Assembly: GCF_022539665.2 (NCBI RefSeq)
Contig: NC_081332.1
Coordinates: 4,435,884 to 4,499,883, forward strand
Source: Daphnia carinata
Taxonomy: Eukaryota > Arthropoda > Branchiopoda > Diplostraca > Daphniidae
Reading direction: 5' to 3'
DNA: 64,000 bases
The translations under genes were made by a program, and so were the position numbers. The notes under the pieces were generated by a model, which saw only the letters and a program-made list of their open reading frames with translations, had not been told where the DNA came from and searched no databases. The stretch's first letter is position 1. Each line of letters begins with the position of its first letter. Positions 1 to 11,718 of this stretch are shown piece by piece.

Positions 1-856
1 GACTAATGTTCGTCTGACTACAACCTCATGCAACAAAAGGCGGGAAAAATTTTTCATGTGGTTTCATTGCTTTGTAATTTTAACTTGTATATGGCTATAA
101 TCATCTAAAGATTTATAAAAATACGGTAATCTTGCATATGGATACAAAACCTGTTAAACCGAAGAATACAAATGACGTTGCGTCCAAATCAACTAGAAAA
201 CTTTTCACAAGCTTAGAAATTTAGCTAAGTATGTGGAACGATCTCACTCGCAACCAGTAGGGAAAGGGTCACATTCGAGTATGCACACGTGTGCACCCTT
301 GTTTGGTGCCTTCTCTTTTCCCCCAAGGGACCAAAATAACATGGAGGCCAACTATTTGAAATTAAATGCGGTTTTGTATTTTAAAGTAATTTTGCTACAA
401 AGATAAACTTATTAAATCACATTTATTTTTTTTCAATGTTTTATTTATAAACAACTGCATAATTTGCACCAGTATAAATGGCATTCAGCATTAGGGGGTA
501 GGGTCACCAACTGTGAGTCATCTTTCAGTTGATAGCAGACAGTAGGAGAGGCAGAAAGTCAGGTTGAAAGTGTGGAGGCGTGTAATAGTAAGTTAATTCA
601 AAAGCAAACCCCATCATATTTAATTTCATTTCTAACAACCGTAGCTTCCAATTTCCTTGGAGAGAAGCTTTCGTTGCTTCGTCATTGCAACAATTAATTG
701 TTCGTGAAAATTTTCTTCCATTTTGGTCATTTTTGTCGTGATCAGCTCTCGAAGGGCTTTTGACTTTATTTCATGCCAATTGTAACTGATAGATATTTAT
801 TTTTTTCCAATACAGACTAGCGTGGAAAAAGAGGGTTCTCATAACCCGGCAGTCAA
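1..856 (+). promoter_or_regulatory. Upstream region and probable 5' UTR exon of RacGAP1
   Basis: No protein gene is seen here. A TATAAA lies at about 473-478 and a TCAGTT initiator-like motif at about 525-530. A strong donor (GTAAGT at 588) and an acceptor (CAG ending about 813) suggest one non-coding first exon spliced to the exon that carries the RacGAP1 start codon. The promoter assignment is inference; the splice signals are visible. Confidence 0.4.
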
Positions 857-3172
857 ATGGATAGCTCAACCCAAATTACTATGCTTGCTAGACAATTTGA
901 TGACCTATGCAAGGGTTTCACTAATCTCATTGAAGGTTATTATAAATTTCAAGTAACTATGTTTGGTTGAAGTAACTGATATTTTATATATCATTGTATT
1001 TTTATTTTTTAGATTTTAGAAGATATGCTCTGAATCAAGAAAACTGTCAAATAAAATGGCTTGAGGCTGAGGATGAAGTAAGACACTTAAAGAACCAACT
1101 AAGTGATGCCAACCAGATGAACTCCAAGTTGCAAGCTCAGTATCATCAAACAACTGCCTTGTTAAAAAATGAAGTTAAAGTGCGCACACATCTTCAAGAG
1201 GAAAAGAAAACTCTGGTAAATTATTAGTCTATATGCTTAAAAGACGGGACTGTGGCAGTAACTTTAATTATATCAATAGGAAAAGAAACTTAAATCATCA
1301 AAAGAAAGGAATCATTCAACAGAAAAAAATGAAAACAGCAATGAACCCACTAAGAAGAATCGTCATTCGATGCCAGGGATATGTCCATCCCGAGACTGGT
1401 TATGCAACGAAACTGATTCGAACAGCGTGGGGACACCATCTGTTATTTCTGAAATTTCAAATGAAGGCACAACTCGCGGAAATGAGCTGCCAACATCCAG
1501 TGCTCGATCAAGTCGGGCTTCCAGTCGTGGGAGCCGTCCTTCCAATATGGATTCCTTCATCACCAGCGACGGAGGTTTCAAACGGCGCTCTCGACGTGAT
1601 GTAAGCAGATTAAGAATACAGATTATACTTAATAATGATTCCTGTTTTGTTTGTTAGGGGATACTTGATAATTCATGCAGCGAACGTCTGATCGCCACGA
1701 CGACAGTTTCAATACCCATTAAAGGAGGTCCCATCACAGCAACGTCTGTAATCGAAACAAGTCCAGAAACAAATCAAATGACTGAAGAAATAAATACTTC
1801 TTTTGGTAAAAAACGAAGAGTGCGCATCGACAGTATTCAGCAGTTGGAAAACGAGCCTGATGTCGCCCCAAGTGCACCTTCTCAAAGTATGGTCAACTTG
1901 TAAGAAATCATTCTTGAAAGTACATTGTTTGTCATGTTTCTCTTTTGTAGGTTTGTTAGAACCACCTAAAAATAGGTTTATAATGAATGAAACCTCTCCT
2001 ACAGTAAATGGAAGAAGGAGTACCAGTGTACCTGCAACGGCCCGCCTTTCTGAAGGCCAGGGGCCAGCTTATCTGCGACCCATGGCTTCTGGGGGACGGC
2101 TTTCTCTTAACCAACGCCGCCATAATTTTAGTCAAAAAACGATTATTAAATCAGAAAATTGTCTACCCTGTGGAAACAGGTCAGTCTTCATGGAAGAGCT
2201 TTCTTAATCTAAACTGATACCTAACAGTTTAATGGCCTTCGATCTGAAATAGAATCAAGTTTGGGAAGCTGGCTTTCAAGTGCTCCGATTGCCGGGCTAC
2301 CTGTCACGTGGAATGCAAGACTCGCATGCCTCAAATTTGTGTTCCTACAACACAGGCCTCCATCAGCAGAGGACTTTCCGGAACCTTGGCTGACTTTGCT
2401 CCGCTGACGGTACCGATGATCCCAAGTTTGATTGTTCATTGCGTTAATGAAGTCGAGCGGCGAGGAATGAAAGAAGTAGCAATCTATCGGGTGAATGGTT
2501 CCGAAAAAGAGATAACCGATTTAAAGGTCTGTCCCTTATTTTCTTTTCCATTGTAAGTTCTCATGAGATTACAACTGTTTTATTTCCCTATACAGGATGA
2601 AATGGTGCGAGGCAAGATGCAACCCCAAAGGCTAGCGCAGATCAATATCCACGTCATTACTGGAGCATTGAAGCTATTTTTACGGACACTCAAAGAACCC
2701 CTCATCACTTTCACGCTGTGGAAAAGCTTTGTTGGCATTTGTGATCTCACTGAAGAGATGGATATTCAGACAGCATTATACGCCATGATTCCAGAGCTTC
2801 CACGTCCCAACAGAGACACACTTGCCTTTTTGATTCTTCATCTTCAAAAGTTAGCCAACATTTATGTTCGAAACGTTATGCTAATCTTCTAGCATATGAT
2901 TATTTATTTTCAGGGTTGCTGATACTCCCGAATGCAAAATGCTGACATCCAGTCTAGCTAGGGTGTTTGGCCCAATTATTATAGGCCACTCCCGTCCTAA
3001 TCCGGACGTCGAGTTGACTCTAAAGGAGACAAAAAAACAAGCTTGCGTAATGAAGTCATAGAAACCTACGACTAACAATCCTATTTAATCCTTTTAATCT
3101 TGGATCTAGACTATGGAGAAACTGTTGCAAATTCCGAGTGATTACTGGTGCCGCTTTATCGTGGACCATTAA
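857..3172 (+). CDS. RacGAP1: Rac GTPase-activating protein 1 (MgcRacGAP/CYK-4/tumbleweed), centralspindlin subunit
   Basis: Nine exons join in frame: 857-935, 1013-1215, 1280-1600, 1658-1886, 1951-2179, 2253-2526, 2596-2849, 2914-3046 and 3110-3172, giving 594 residues (human RACGAP1 is 632). An N-terminal coiled coil (exon 2, rich in E, Q, K and L heptads) corresponds to the part that binds the kinesin MKLP1. A basic, serine-rich linker follows. Exons 5-6 encode a C1 zinc-finger-like domain (H-x-F start, CLPCGNR, CSDC, TCHVEC). Exons 6-9 encode the RhoGAP domain, with the catalytic arginine finger in AIYRVNGSE and the core motif SLARVFGP. In the family, centralspindlin organises the central spindle and the RhoA zone in cytokinesis. 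The start is the first in-frame ATG after the 5' UTR intron. Very confident on family; exon joins are by eye. Confidence 0.93.
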
Positions 3173-5014
3173 TATACTTGTCGCTGTTCCAACTGGTTCA
3201 AGACGTTTTCTTACGTTGCACTTGGATAAGTGTGCAGACTACACAAGTATTGTAAAAGGTAACTGCATGCTTAGAACTTTGTTATTACTATCGTTTATAT
3301 TGCATTGAAGTTTCCCCTTCCCTGTTTTACAATCAAGTTAGAACTTCGAACTAAAATGTGACTAGACTTCACTAACCGTTTAGTTACTTGACTAAAACCT
3401 TTTTTTTTTTTTTACTGAAAAAATTCACATTGACGAATGATTGGTGTAAACCCACAGACAGTGTACGTTTGCATTATGCCTACAATTAAACAATGCATGA
3501 CTGTTAACGTCGCAAATTGCTTTATGGCTCATCTAGCAAAAACTAGTTCAGTTCCACACCGTTTAACTAATCTGATGCATGCTCGAACTGCATGGGCTTT
3601 ATAATTTTTTTCTTAGGTTCTTGATGGCTATGGCTTTTCTTCTCGAATTCTAACCATTTTTTTTTTTTTTTTGCATTCAAAATGTTTCTTTAGTTAAGCA
3701 AAAACATTTCTGAATGTGGACAGTATCTGGCTCTCACAAGATACGTTTGTCTCATTCTTGATAACGATCCTTTTTATTTTTTGTTTTTACATCGGATTTC
3801 TTGAAAAGGAATAGTACTTTAGAGATAGCGTGCCCATAAGCTATGGGCGAGAGGTCGTCGAATGCCATTCTATGCTCTTTAATGTTGGCTTGCTTAGCCG
3901 GAAGGCACAGCGGTTTTCAACCGACGACTACCATATTAGTCCGCCAAGGGGAATTCCGTTACTTGCATGAGGGGGAAAATTTGTTCAGTTGCTGACGTAA
4001 ATGCGTAATATCAACATTGTGCTTTCGTGTGCTATTCAATAGTCTGATGACAGAACGTAGTGGAAGAACATCCGGCTCTTTAAAAAACTCTTCATTATTT
4101 TCCCGGTCCCGGCGGATACTGACGAGGATACAGCCACCGCTACTGAACCAGTCTAACAAAAGGTAATGAAAACACAACACTTTATATTCTTGACTGTGCT
4201 TTCGATTGCCGGGAGGGAAGTGTCCTGTAATTTTGAATTCTGCTCTGGGTTCACGCAAATTCATGTTGTTTACGCTTTTAGACGGCATGAAACGTTGAAG
4301 CCCATGTGGGGGAAAAACACATGGGAAAAATCTAGTATACGTGTTAGCTTGTAGTATTATGTGTGAGAACAGAAAATCCCATCGCTTTCTCCTTTTTAAC
4401 CTTGAGCCACGTTTCTACGCCTACTGGTTTACGCAATTGTGTACACCTGGGAGAAAATCTCTGTTTACCTTCGTAGTCTATGCTTGGGTTCCAACATTCT
4501 TGTATGAGGGTGTTTTCAAGTCCAGCGAAAACGGGTTTTAACCGCCTAAAAGCCTAGGATCCAGCCCTAGGTTCAAATTAACACTTGATAAGTAAAGTCC
4601 AAGAGGCTGTAAAAGTTAGAAGTGATAGCGGTGCATGAAATGAGTGTTTCACGATGCTACAAATCGCCATGCCTAAATGTTTAGAACAAAAATGAGTTTT
4701 AAGTTGTCGTCTGTTGTACAATAGAAATTTATGGATAGCGATGGATATAGAAATTAATCCGGGAAAACAATGGGCTGTAGAGTTATATCAGTGGAATTTC
4801 TTATTTAAATTCATTATTTATTCATATTTTTGCAAAATATGCTAACTTCAATACCACCCACTTTTGCAGTTCTATAGATAAGATTGTTGGGACACTTGTT
4901 ACTGTACTATAAATGGCTATGACAAATCCGTGATAATGCAATTTAAAAATGTCTTGTCAACATCTGTTAACTTTCCTTTATTCATTTACTTCGATTTTTC
5001 AGTTGAGAATCTTC
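3173..5014. other. Intergenic region between RacGAP1 and CNT1
   Basis: AT-rich sequence with several poly-T runs. The only coding-like signal is a 109-codon reading frame on the minus strand (3959-4288) with no ATG at its start; it is reported separately as a low-confidence item. Nothing else was recognised. Confidence 0.6.
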
Positions 5015-7515
5015 ATGGAACTGGGAAAAGTAAACGTCGGACTAGAGATTGATGAAGAACAAAGCCTTCCACTCGATTCACATGAATCAAATTACGGCAC
5101 GCTACACATACCACATTTGACTATTCACCGTGATGACGACCACGCCAGTCTTTCGCGAAAAAAGGAAAAACCGAAGATTGTCATACCCGAAGAAACTGAT
5201 GAAGAGGTTGATCAATCGTGCACCTTCATCGGAAACGCATTGGAAAAATTTTGGATCTACTTGAACGATTTTGCCACGAGAAGAGAGCAGTTGGTTCGCG
5301 GGTTAATCTACGTGATATTGGCCATTCTTTACAACGCATACTTTGTAGCCAGCGTCTATTATTCGATTAAAAATGGCATACCGATGGATTGGTGCGGAGG
5401 TGTTGGTTTGCTAATCATACTCACCGTCATCAGCTACGTGGGTCTCTTTTATTTTCAAATTGTCAAGAAATTCTGGGGCGAATCCATCGATCAAAAGGTT
5501 TTGCAACCCATTGATAGGTCGTTTGATCGCGTTTGGAAATACCGGTCAGCTTATCCTTTTTTTTTGTCTAAACTTTTTTAATGAGTGATAACAACATGTT
5601 TGATTTTAATTAAATTTAGGCTGGTCCAGTATGGAATTTACGTAGCAATAATAGCTGCATTGATTGTGTTCCTTGTTATTGATACGGCTGACGATCGATA
5701 TCGACTCATCTCGTTTCTTGGTTTAATTATTTTCCTGCTTCTCGGTTGGATCTTTTCTAAACATCCGTCCAAAGTAAGTTCTGCATAATATTACTCCCAT
5801 TGATAACGTGCATTGTGTTACCTGTTGACAGGTGAAATGGAGACATGTGACCTGGGGCGTGGCGCTTCAGTTCATTTTTGGTTTGATTGTGTTACGATGG
5901 GATTTTGGTCGCCAGGTCATTCAATGTCTAGGCGATAAAATCACCGTGTTCCTGGATTATTCCAATGCCGGATCAGGCTTTGTCTATGGCTATTTAGTAA
6001 CCGACAGCAATATGGCGGGGATCACGCTAGGAACGGTCTTTGCCTTTCGAGTAATTTTTAAAAAGAAAAAGGAAATAGTATGGCATTCAAAACATTAATT
6101 TTTTTTTACAGATACTCTCTGTAATCTTCTTCTTTAGCTTCTTCGTCAGTATTCTCTACTACTACGGGATCATGCAGTGGGTGGTCCAGAAAATCGGATG
6201 GCTTTTGCAGATCTCTATCGGAACAACAGCCGCTGAGTCCATGAATGCTGCTGGAAACATTTTTCTAGGTCAGGTAAATAAATCGGTGAATTTTAAAATA
6301 ACTCTGTAATTATTAAATTTGAATTTTCATTTAGACGGAAGCTCCATTGTTAATCAGGCCGCTTCTTCCTCAAATGACAAAATCTGAACTTCATGCCGTC
6401 ATGACGGGCGGATTCGCTACCATAGCAGGTAGTTGTTAAATTGCAATAATTGTTTGTTTCTTCACTGAATTCAAACATAATTATAGGTGGAGTTCTCGCT
6501 GCATTTATTAGTTTCGGAATCAGCGCTTCCCATTTATTGTCGGCTTCCGTGATGTCTGCACCAGCCGCTTTGGCTTTTTCCAAACTGTTCTATCCTGAGT
6601 CGGAAAAATCGCAAACTAAAGCCGGAGATGTAAAAATCCCCAAAGGGTAAATCCATATTCTTTATCATCTAAAAAAACAAAAATCTTATCGCTAATTTGT
6701 ACCTACAGAACAGAGGCCAACGCCCTTGATGCAGCAGCGCAGGGAGCTGCAAACGCAGTCTTTTTAGTACTTAATATCATAGGCAATCTTATAGCATTTT
6801 TAGCTTTTATCGCCTTCCTTAATGGAATCATATCTTGGTTCGGTGGTCTCCTCGGTGCTCCATACGTTACCTTTGAGGTAAAAATATTGTCTTAAATTCT
6901 TGATGAACACGATGAATTAATCACAATGATTTTCGTAGTACATAATGGGTAAAATCTTCATTCCTGTCGCCTGGTTGATGGGCGTTCCAGCAGCCGAATG
7001 TGATCTAGTCGCCAATCTTGTGGCACTCAAGACGATCGTAAATGAGTTTGCGGCATACAGCAAGTTATCCGAGTATATAGCGCAAGGAATCATATCGGTA
7101 ATATTATTGGAAAATAGAATAGATCAATTTAGAATATTTGTTTGGCTTCGTGGTTCATAGAAAAGAGCCGAAACAATCTCCACGTATGCATTGTGTGGCT
7201 TCTCCAATCCTGGATCGATTGGAACACAGATTGCCGCATTGTCTACCATGGCTCCCGATCGACAGTCTGATCTGGCACAAGTTGCTTTCAGAGCTTTTGT
7301 AGCCGGTAGCGCTGCTTGTTTCATGACTGCCTGTATTGCAGGTAATTCTTTTTATTATAACGTTTTGCAGTTATAAATTCGCTATCAATTTGAATGCGTC
7401 ATGTTTTCTTGTGGAAATAGGTACACTAATATCTTCTCCTTCAGACATTCCAGCAACAACTGCCTTCCCACCTTCCACCTTTTCATTTACACCCAACATG
7501 ACGGCCCTATTGTGA
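5015..7515 (+). CDS. Concentrative nucleoside transporter, SLC28 family, copy 1
   Basis: Ten exons join in frame: 5015-5544, 5620-5773, 5832-6050, 6112-6273, 6335-6428, 6487-6646, 6709-6877, 6939-7097, 7161-7341 and 7421-7515, giving about 640 residues. A cytosolic acidic N-terminus precedes about 13 hydrophobic segments. Family hallmarks are present: the re-entrant loop GNIFLGQTEAPLL, the following [17 protein letters not shown], then [20 protein letters not shown], the conserved NEFAAY, and [15 protein letters not shown], whose E, N and S residues line the nucleoside site in the solved bacterial CNT. Members couple nucleoside uptake to Na+ or H+ at the plasma membrane; which substrate this copy takes cannot be read from sequence. 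Last-exon acceptor chosen at 7420/7421 because copies 2 and 3 have the matching exon. Opposite orientation to its two paralogues. Confidence 0.93.
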
Positions 7516-8153
7516 TGATTATTGGTTGTTTCCTTTTGGACAACGATCTATAGATCATGGTTGTATCTGATTTTGACGAAGGATTCGTAGTGTTAATTGC
7601 TCCACTAACGAAAGCCTTATCGACATTCATAATTAGCGTTGTCAACTGAGCAATCTGTATATGATATACAAGCTTTATTGATACAATATGATCATTCTTG
7701 TGTATCGTGCGAAACGACAGTAAGCAAATCGATACAAGAATTTAATATGGAAATGTCAGTGAAAGGACATCAAAATGATTTTGCTTATGGATGCCACTCA
7801 TTTAATTCCATGACATGGAATGAATGGTCATCAAATATTCTGATCTTCATCTGACGTCTTATTGTCATCAATGGTATTATCCCACAGAAGCTAGTGCCTT
7901 AAACTTCGAATTAACTTCGAATGTAATTTTATTTTTCAGGTAAGCAATTTAAAATTAACTAACAACAATAATAAAATCTGTTTACAAGTGAAATTTATTC
8001 ATTTTTAGGATTTTAATTAGTGCGCTTCCAACATTTCACAGATCAATCTATCAAATTATGCATTTTAAAATGAAAATTTAGGCAGCCGAATCGTTACAGG
8101 AGGGAATCGTCGTGTTAGGTTCTTGTCGTGAAAATGACGTTCTTTTACTTTAT
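7516..8153. other. Intergenic region, CNT1 to small peptide 1
   Basis: The 3' flank of CNT1 and of the convergent small peptide gene. A 71-codon frame on the plus strand at 7639-7854 begins with TTG, has ordinary composition and no flanking splice or promoter signals, so I do not call it. Nothing else was recognised. Confidence 0.5.
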
Positions 8154-8154
8154 T
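8149..8154 (-). terminator. AATAAA polyadenylation signal overlapping the stop of small peptide 1
   Basis: On the minus strand the last codon is followed by TAAATAAAG, so the AATAAA hexamer begins on the last base of the TAA stop. If used, the 3' UTR would be only a few tens of bases. Confidence 0.45.
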
Positions 8155-8510
8155 TAGCCTCTGCAGCATCGTCCACCATTGCAGGTCTTGTAGATCAGAT
8201 TACCAGCGCATTGAGTGCTGTTAGTGCATGAGGCTAAATCACCGCAAATAAAAAGGTACGTTTTTTTTTTCACTTCATTTTGAATCCTAACATTAAAAAA
8301 CGAACTTACTAAGCCATCTGCAGAAAAAGAAGAATTGATCCTCTTCACCAGCAGTGGGTTCGTTTTCGGTGGGTGCAGAGTTCGTGTAAACGACGGCCAC
8401 CACAGCCAAAACACAGACAAACAACTTAAAACGGAGGTAAATTCCACATTAGGATGTATTAACATTATGTTTGTAAATGATGTGGTACTTACGAAGAATT
8501 TCTGGAACAT
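8154..8510 (-). CDS. Small secreted cysteine-rich peptide 1 (unrecognised family)
   Basis: Three exons on the minus strand: 8493-8510 (only six codons), 8310-8424 and 8154-8233, with good donors (GTAAGT twice) and acceptors. They encode 70 residues: a signal peptide (MFQKFF then a hydrophobic stretch ending about YTNS), an acidic propeptide-like segment (APTENEPTAGEEDQ), then six cysteines spaced C-x5-C-x5-C-x8-C-x4-CC. The core reads SCTNSTQCAGNLIYKTC, and NST is an N-glycosylation sequon. I do not recognise the family; six cysteines imply three disulfides and extracellular action, but hormone, antimicrobial, venom-like or matrix roles cannot be told apart. It is convergent with CNT1 and is a clear paralogue of the gene at 16433-16775, sharing its intron positions and phases. 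Confidence 0.78.
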   Translation of the reverse strand: MFQKFFVSTTSFTNIMLIHPNVEFTSVLSCLSVFWLWWPSFTRTLHPPKTNPLLVKRINSSFSADGLVSSFFNVRIQNEVKKKTYLFICGDLASCTNSTQCAGNLIYKTCNGGRCCRG

Positions 8511-8570
8511 TTTGTTATCGCTGTAAATGCTGAACGACGACTGATGCTTACCCCAGTTAAACCCTAAGCT

Positions 8571-8577
8571 TTTTATA
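8571..8577 (-). promoter_or_regulatory. TATA box of small peptide 1
   Basis: Minus-strand TATAAAA lies about 60 bases upstream of the ATG at 8510. An arthropod initiator-like TCAGT (8540-8544) sits about 30 bases downstream of it, the usual TATA-to-start spacing. The paralogue at 16775 has the same arrangement. Confidence 0.6.
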
Positions 8578-8944
8578 CCCATTTCCAATTGCCTTGTATA
8601 TGTGGAATAACCTCAATTCCCATTATCATACAGTCGCTATTGACTGAGAGTCATTTACAAGTGTCACACCGTACTTGTGACGAATTACGCGTACATATGT
8701 TAGTCTAAATGCCCACCGAATAACCAGAAAATAATTTGACTCATCGCCATATGTTACCCGTGTGTCATTTGCGGAGTCGTTTAATTGAACAGCTTCCCGG
8801 ATTCAGTTTTGCCAAATGTGGCAGAAAAATGGACCTTACGGATGCAGCTGATATTACGTAACGCCAAAAGTGGATCAGGTAAACTCTAGAACAATTTTTA
8901 TTAGTTTAAGTCGGTACCAATTTATGCGAAAGATTATTTTCTCT

Positions 8945-11718
8945 TTAAGATATCAAGTTACAAATGATTGAGAGAGGAGGAAAGCGTTCAATTAAGAAGA
9001 TAATGAATGCTATTCCACTTCCAATGGCTAAAATGATGAAAGCTCCTTGCAAATCAATCAGACTGAGACTTTTGGGCCCGGATTGTTTAACTTTTCCGCA
9101 TTTACCATCTGATGGCGGCCAATAAAGCTTCTTCCAGTAAATACCAAGACCGGCTTCCACCATCTGCAGAATCCTGTCAAAGAAATAATGAACGTTTATT
9201 TCGTAAAACAGGTACGTGAAAATCAATTTACTTTTTATCCATAAATGGTTTCAGAGGACTGTTTTTCGGGAAAGCGAATGCGACATTGATCTTGAAAAAT
9301 TCTTGCTGGGCAATACTTAATCGGCAAATACCCGTACGAGTATAATCATCATACATTAGTGACTCGAGATTTGATTTTCCCTATTAGATGTATCAAAATG
9401 GAATGGTACAGGCGGATAGAAAAGAAACGCATTTATACCGCAATGTAAGCGTAGCTTCCACTTGTAACGTGATGGGCACCATCCTCGTTAACATTAATCA
9501 AGGATCCACGTTGGGGGTTCAATAATCCATCTGTTAAACGTAACGCAAACATAAAAATGCAGGATTATCTTAAGGGATTTTACCTCCGATAGTCTTGTAC
9601 ACTCCGGTTGTAGCTTCCTGTGTATAGGGAAAAGTGATGAAAAATGATATATTTAACTTTAACATGACTACTCACAAGAAAAAGGGTGTCCAAAGCTGTT
9701 CCTCTTTGTACAACCCATTTGAGATGAGATCCTGGAAGTTCTTCTAGTTGGTTGATGATGGGTAAGAGTTTAGGAAAACGTAGGAAAGACATGAGGATCC
9801 CAATGTAAGCACTTGCAAACACAACAGAATTCAAACACCAAATAGCACCAAGGGAACGTGAAGAAAATCCTACAGAGGGCAGTTTCTGTCCAGCTATACA
9901 ACGGTCAAAAACATAAGAAGGGATGAAAGAAATTCTTATGATATCCATGTTACACTGGCCAATGAGGACTCCAAGGATGAACAAGTATTGCTTAGTCAAT
10001 GTTGAACGTCTCTCTTGGTAATGAATGGCAAACAAATTTGAATAGTGCCAGAGGATGATGGGTAGAATAATCGCAAACGACAACAAGGTAAGCCAAGTCT
10101 AAATCCAATTCAATTACATTAAAAATAATTATTTTAATTAAAATATAGTTAACCTCTAGACGGAATGGTTTCGTGCAAGCGAGTAAACGGTTCTCTTCTG
10201 CTGCTGGTGGGATAAGGATAGCATTTCCATCTTCGTAGAATCCCACAGAAAAATCAACGACTTTAGATCGGGAGTGCGTGACAGAGAACGGACCTAGACC
10301 GATATCAACGACCTATAAAAAGTATTATTATATTCGTTAAAAAAATTAATAATTTTAATTGTTCTAGATCACCTGTTCAACGACCATTCCAATCATCCCA
10401 TTCCAACTTCCATTCGGCATTTCCTTACCGAATGAATGATCGCTGGGCAGTATGAATTCATATCTGTTAATGAACACAGTTATTGGATTTGTAAGTAAAT
10501 TGATCATAATGTAAACATACGTGAGGTTGTACATGGTTTGCAGTAAGCGGACTATTTCATAACAGTATCCTTTATACCCAATAATACTTCCGTTTGGATG
10601 ACGTTCGAAAATCACAAAAGGTGGTTCCTTTTTGCGAATGATAAATTTAATAGGTAAGATAATTGGTTTTAATTTTATAAATATTAATTACTTCCAGTAA
10701 AGTCAATCGCAGCTTTTTTCCTAGGAGCAAGTCGACATCCTTTGAAGGATTAAAATTATTGACTAGATGATTAGATTGATTCCCTTCAAACTCATTTGTT
10801 TGAGTGCATTCATGGATTTCTCTAGTCAGACTATAAATAAAAATCAACACAAAGAAATCAATAATCTAATGCAACAACGTGGTAGGAAATTCTTGCCTGA
10901 AGTTTCTTTCAACCAGCAATTGTGTTTCTTTATCCATCAATGAATAGGACATCTTTTCTAGCCACACATTCAAAGAAAAAATGCCACAGAAGTCCCTGTA
11001 AGTTTCCTGAAAGAAGAGCAAATAATCCGATTGTTACGCAAAAGAAAAATGTCGGACTTGCATTCAGACGATAAAGTTGCAATCGTTCAGCTTTCAGTCC
11101 CGGTGTAGGAGATTGTGGACATGGAGAAAAATACAGACGGAGAATGGGTGCTATTGAAGACGATACAAAAGACTCGATGACGTCACCAATCACGCACGAA
11201 ATGGTTGTTAGTACAAATCCCTCGAGTTCAGGATCCTCCCCAACAGCTGAGTAACGATTGAAATTAAAAATCAATCCGAAAGATTAATGGGAAATACGTA
11301 CATGTTAGCAGGGTATCGAATGCAATCTCATCAGAAGATATTTCAATGTGCGTGACATTTATTTGCGATGAGAAATCAATGAAGTTATCAAAAACGACAG
11401 CAATCCATAATTCATCGTGACTCTTCGGCCGGAGTAAATTGAATCCTTCATGTATGAAAGCTGGCAAAAGCGAATGTAAACAGCAATTACCTTATACAAT
11501 TCAATAATTTACCTAATTTGAAGCAGCAGGCATTCATCACGTGGATAATGATTAAAGAGAGCGTCAAAGTAATGCAATTCATTGCTATTCCAGTGACACA
11601 ATAGAACTAGAAGTCGGTCTACCAAAGTCTTGTTGTTTAATGTCTCAAGTTTATTTAAACAATAACGATGTGAATGCGCAATAAAACTCGCCATAACGAA
11701 GACTTTATAGCCCATCAT
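8945..11718 (-). CDS. Ionotropic receptor (IR), variant ionotropic glutamate receptor
   Basis: Multi-exon minus-strand gene. After an N-terminal extracellular region (11.7 to about 10.8 kb) comes the S1 half of the ligand-binding domain (EEPPFVIFERHPNGSIIGYK, later DIGLGPFSVTHSRSKVVDF, with the arginine that binds the glutamate carboxylate in true receptors). TM1, pore region and TM2 follow (9580-10100; ASAYIGILMSFLRFPK). Then come the S2 half (DGLLNPQRGSLINVNEDG, later FKINVAFAFPKNSPLKPF) and a final TM3 ending at the stop at 8945-8947. IRs are arthropod ligand-gated cation channels for smell, taste, humidity or temperature. The subfamily is uncertain. The N-terminal boundary is tentative: ATG at 11716-11718 is the best visible start, but the first join (near 11510) is not clean. 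One intron (10831-10896) uses a GC donor. Confidence 0.85.

Noticed and set aside
7639-7854. Plus-strand 71-codon frame downstream of CNT1
   Set aside because: It starts with TTG, has no domain, and lies where the CNT1 3' UTR should be.
10930-11274. Minus-strand 114-codon frame that looks like a multi-pass receptor tail
   Set aside because: Part of it is a true IR exon, but the last third reads through an intron in the wrong frame; splicing at the GTAACA donor gives a continuous IR N-terminus instead.
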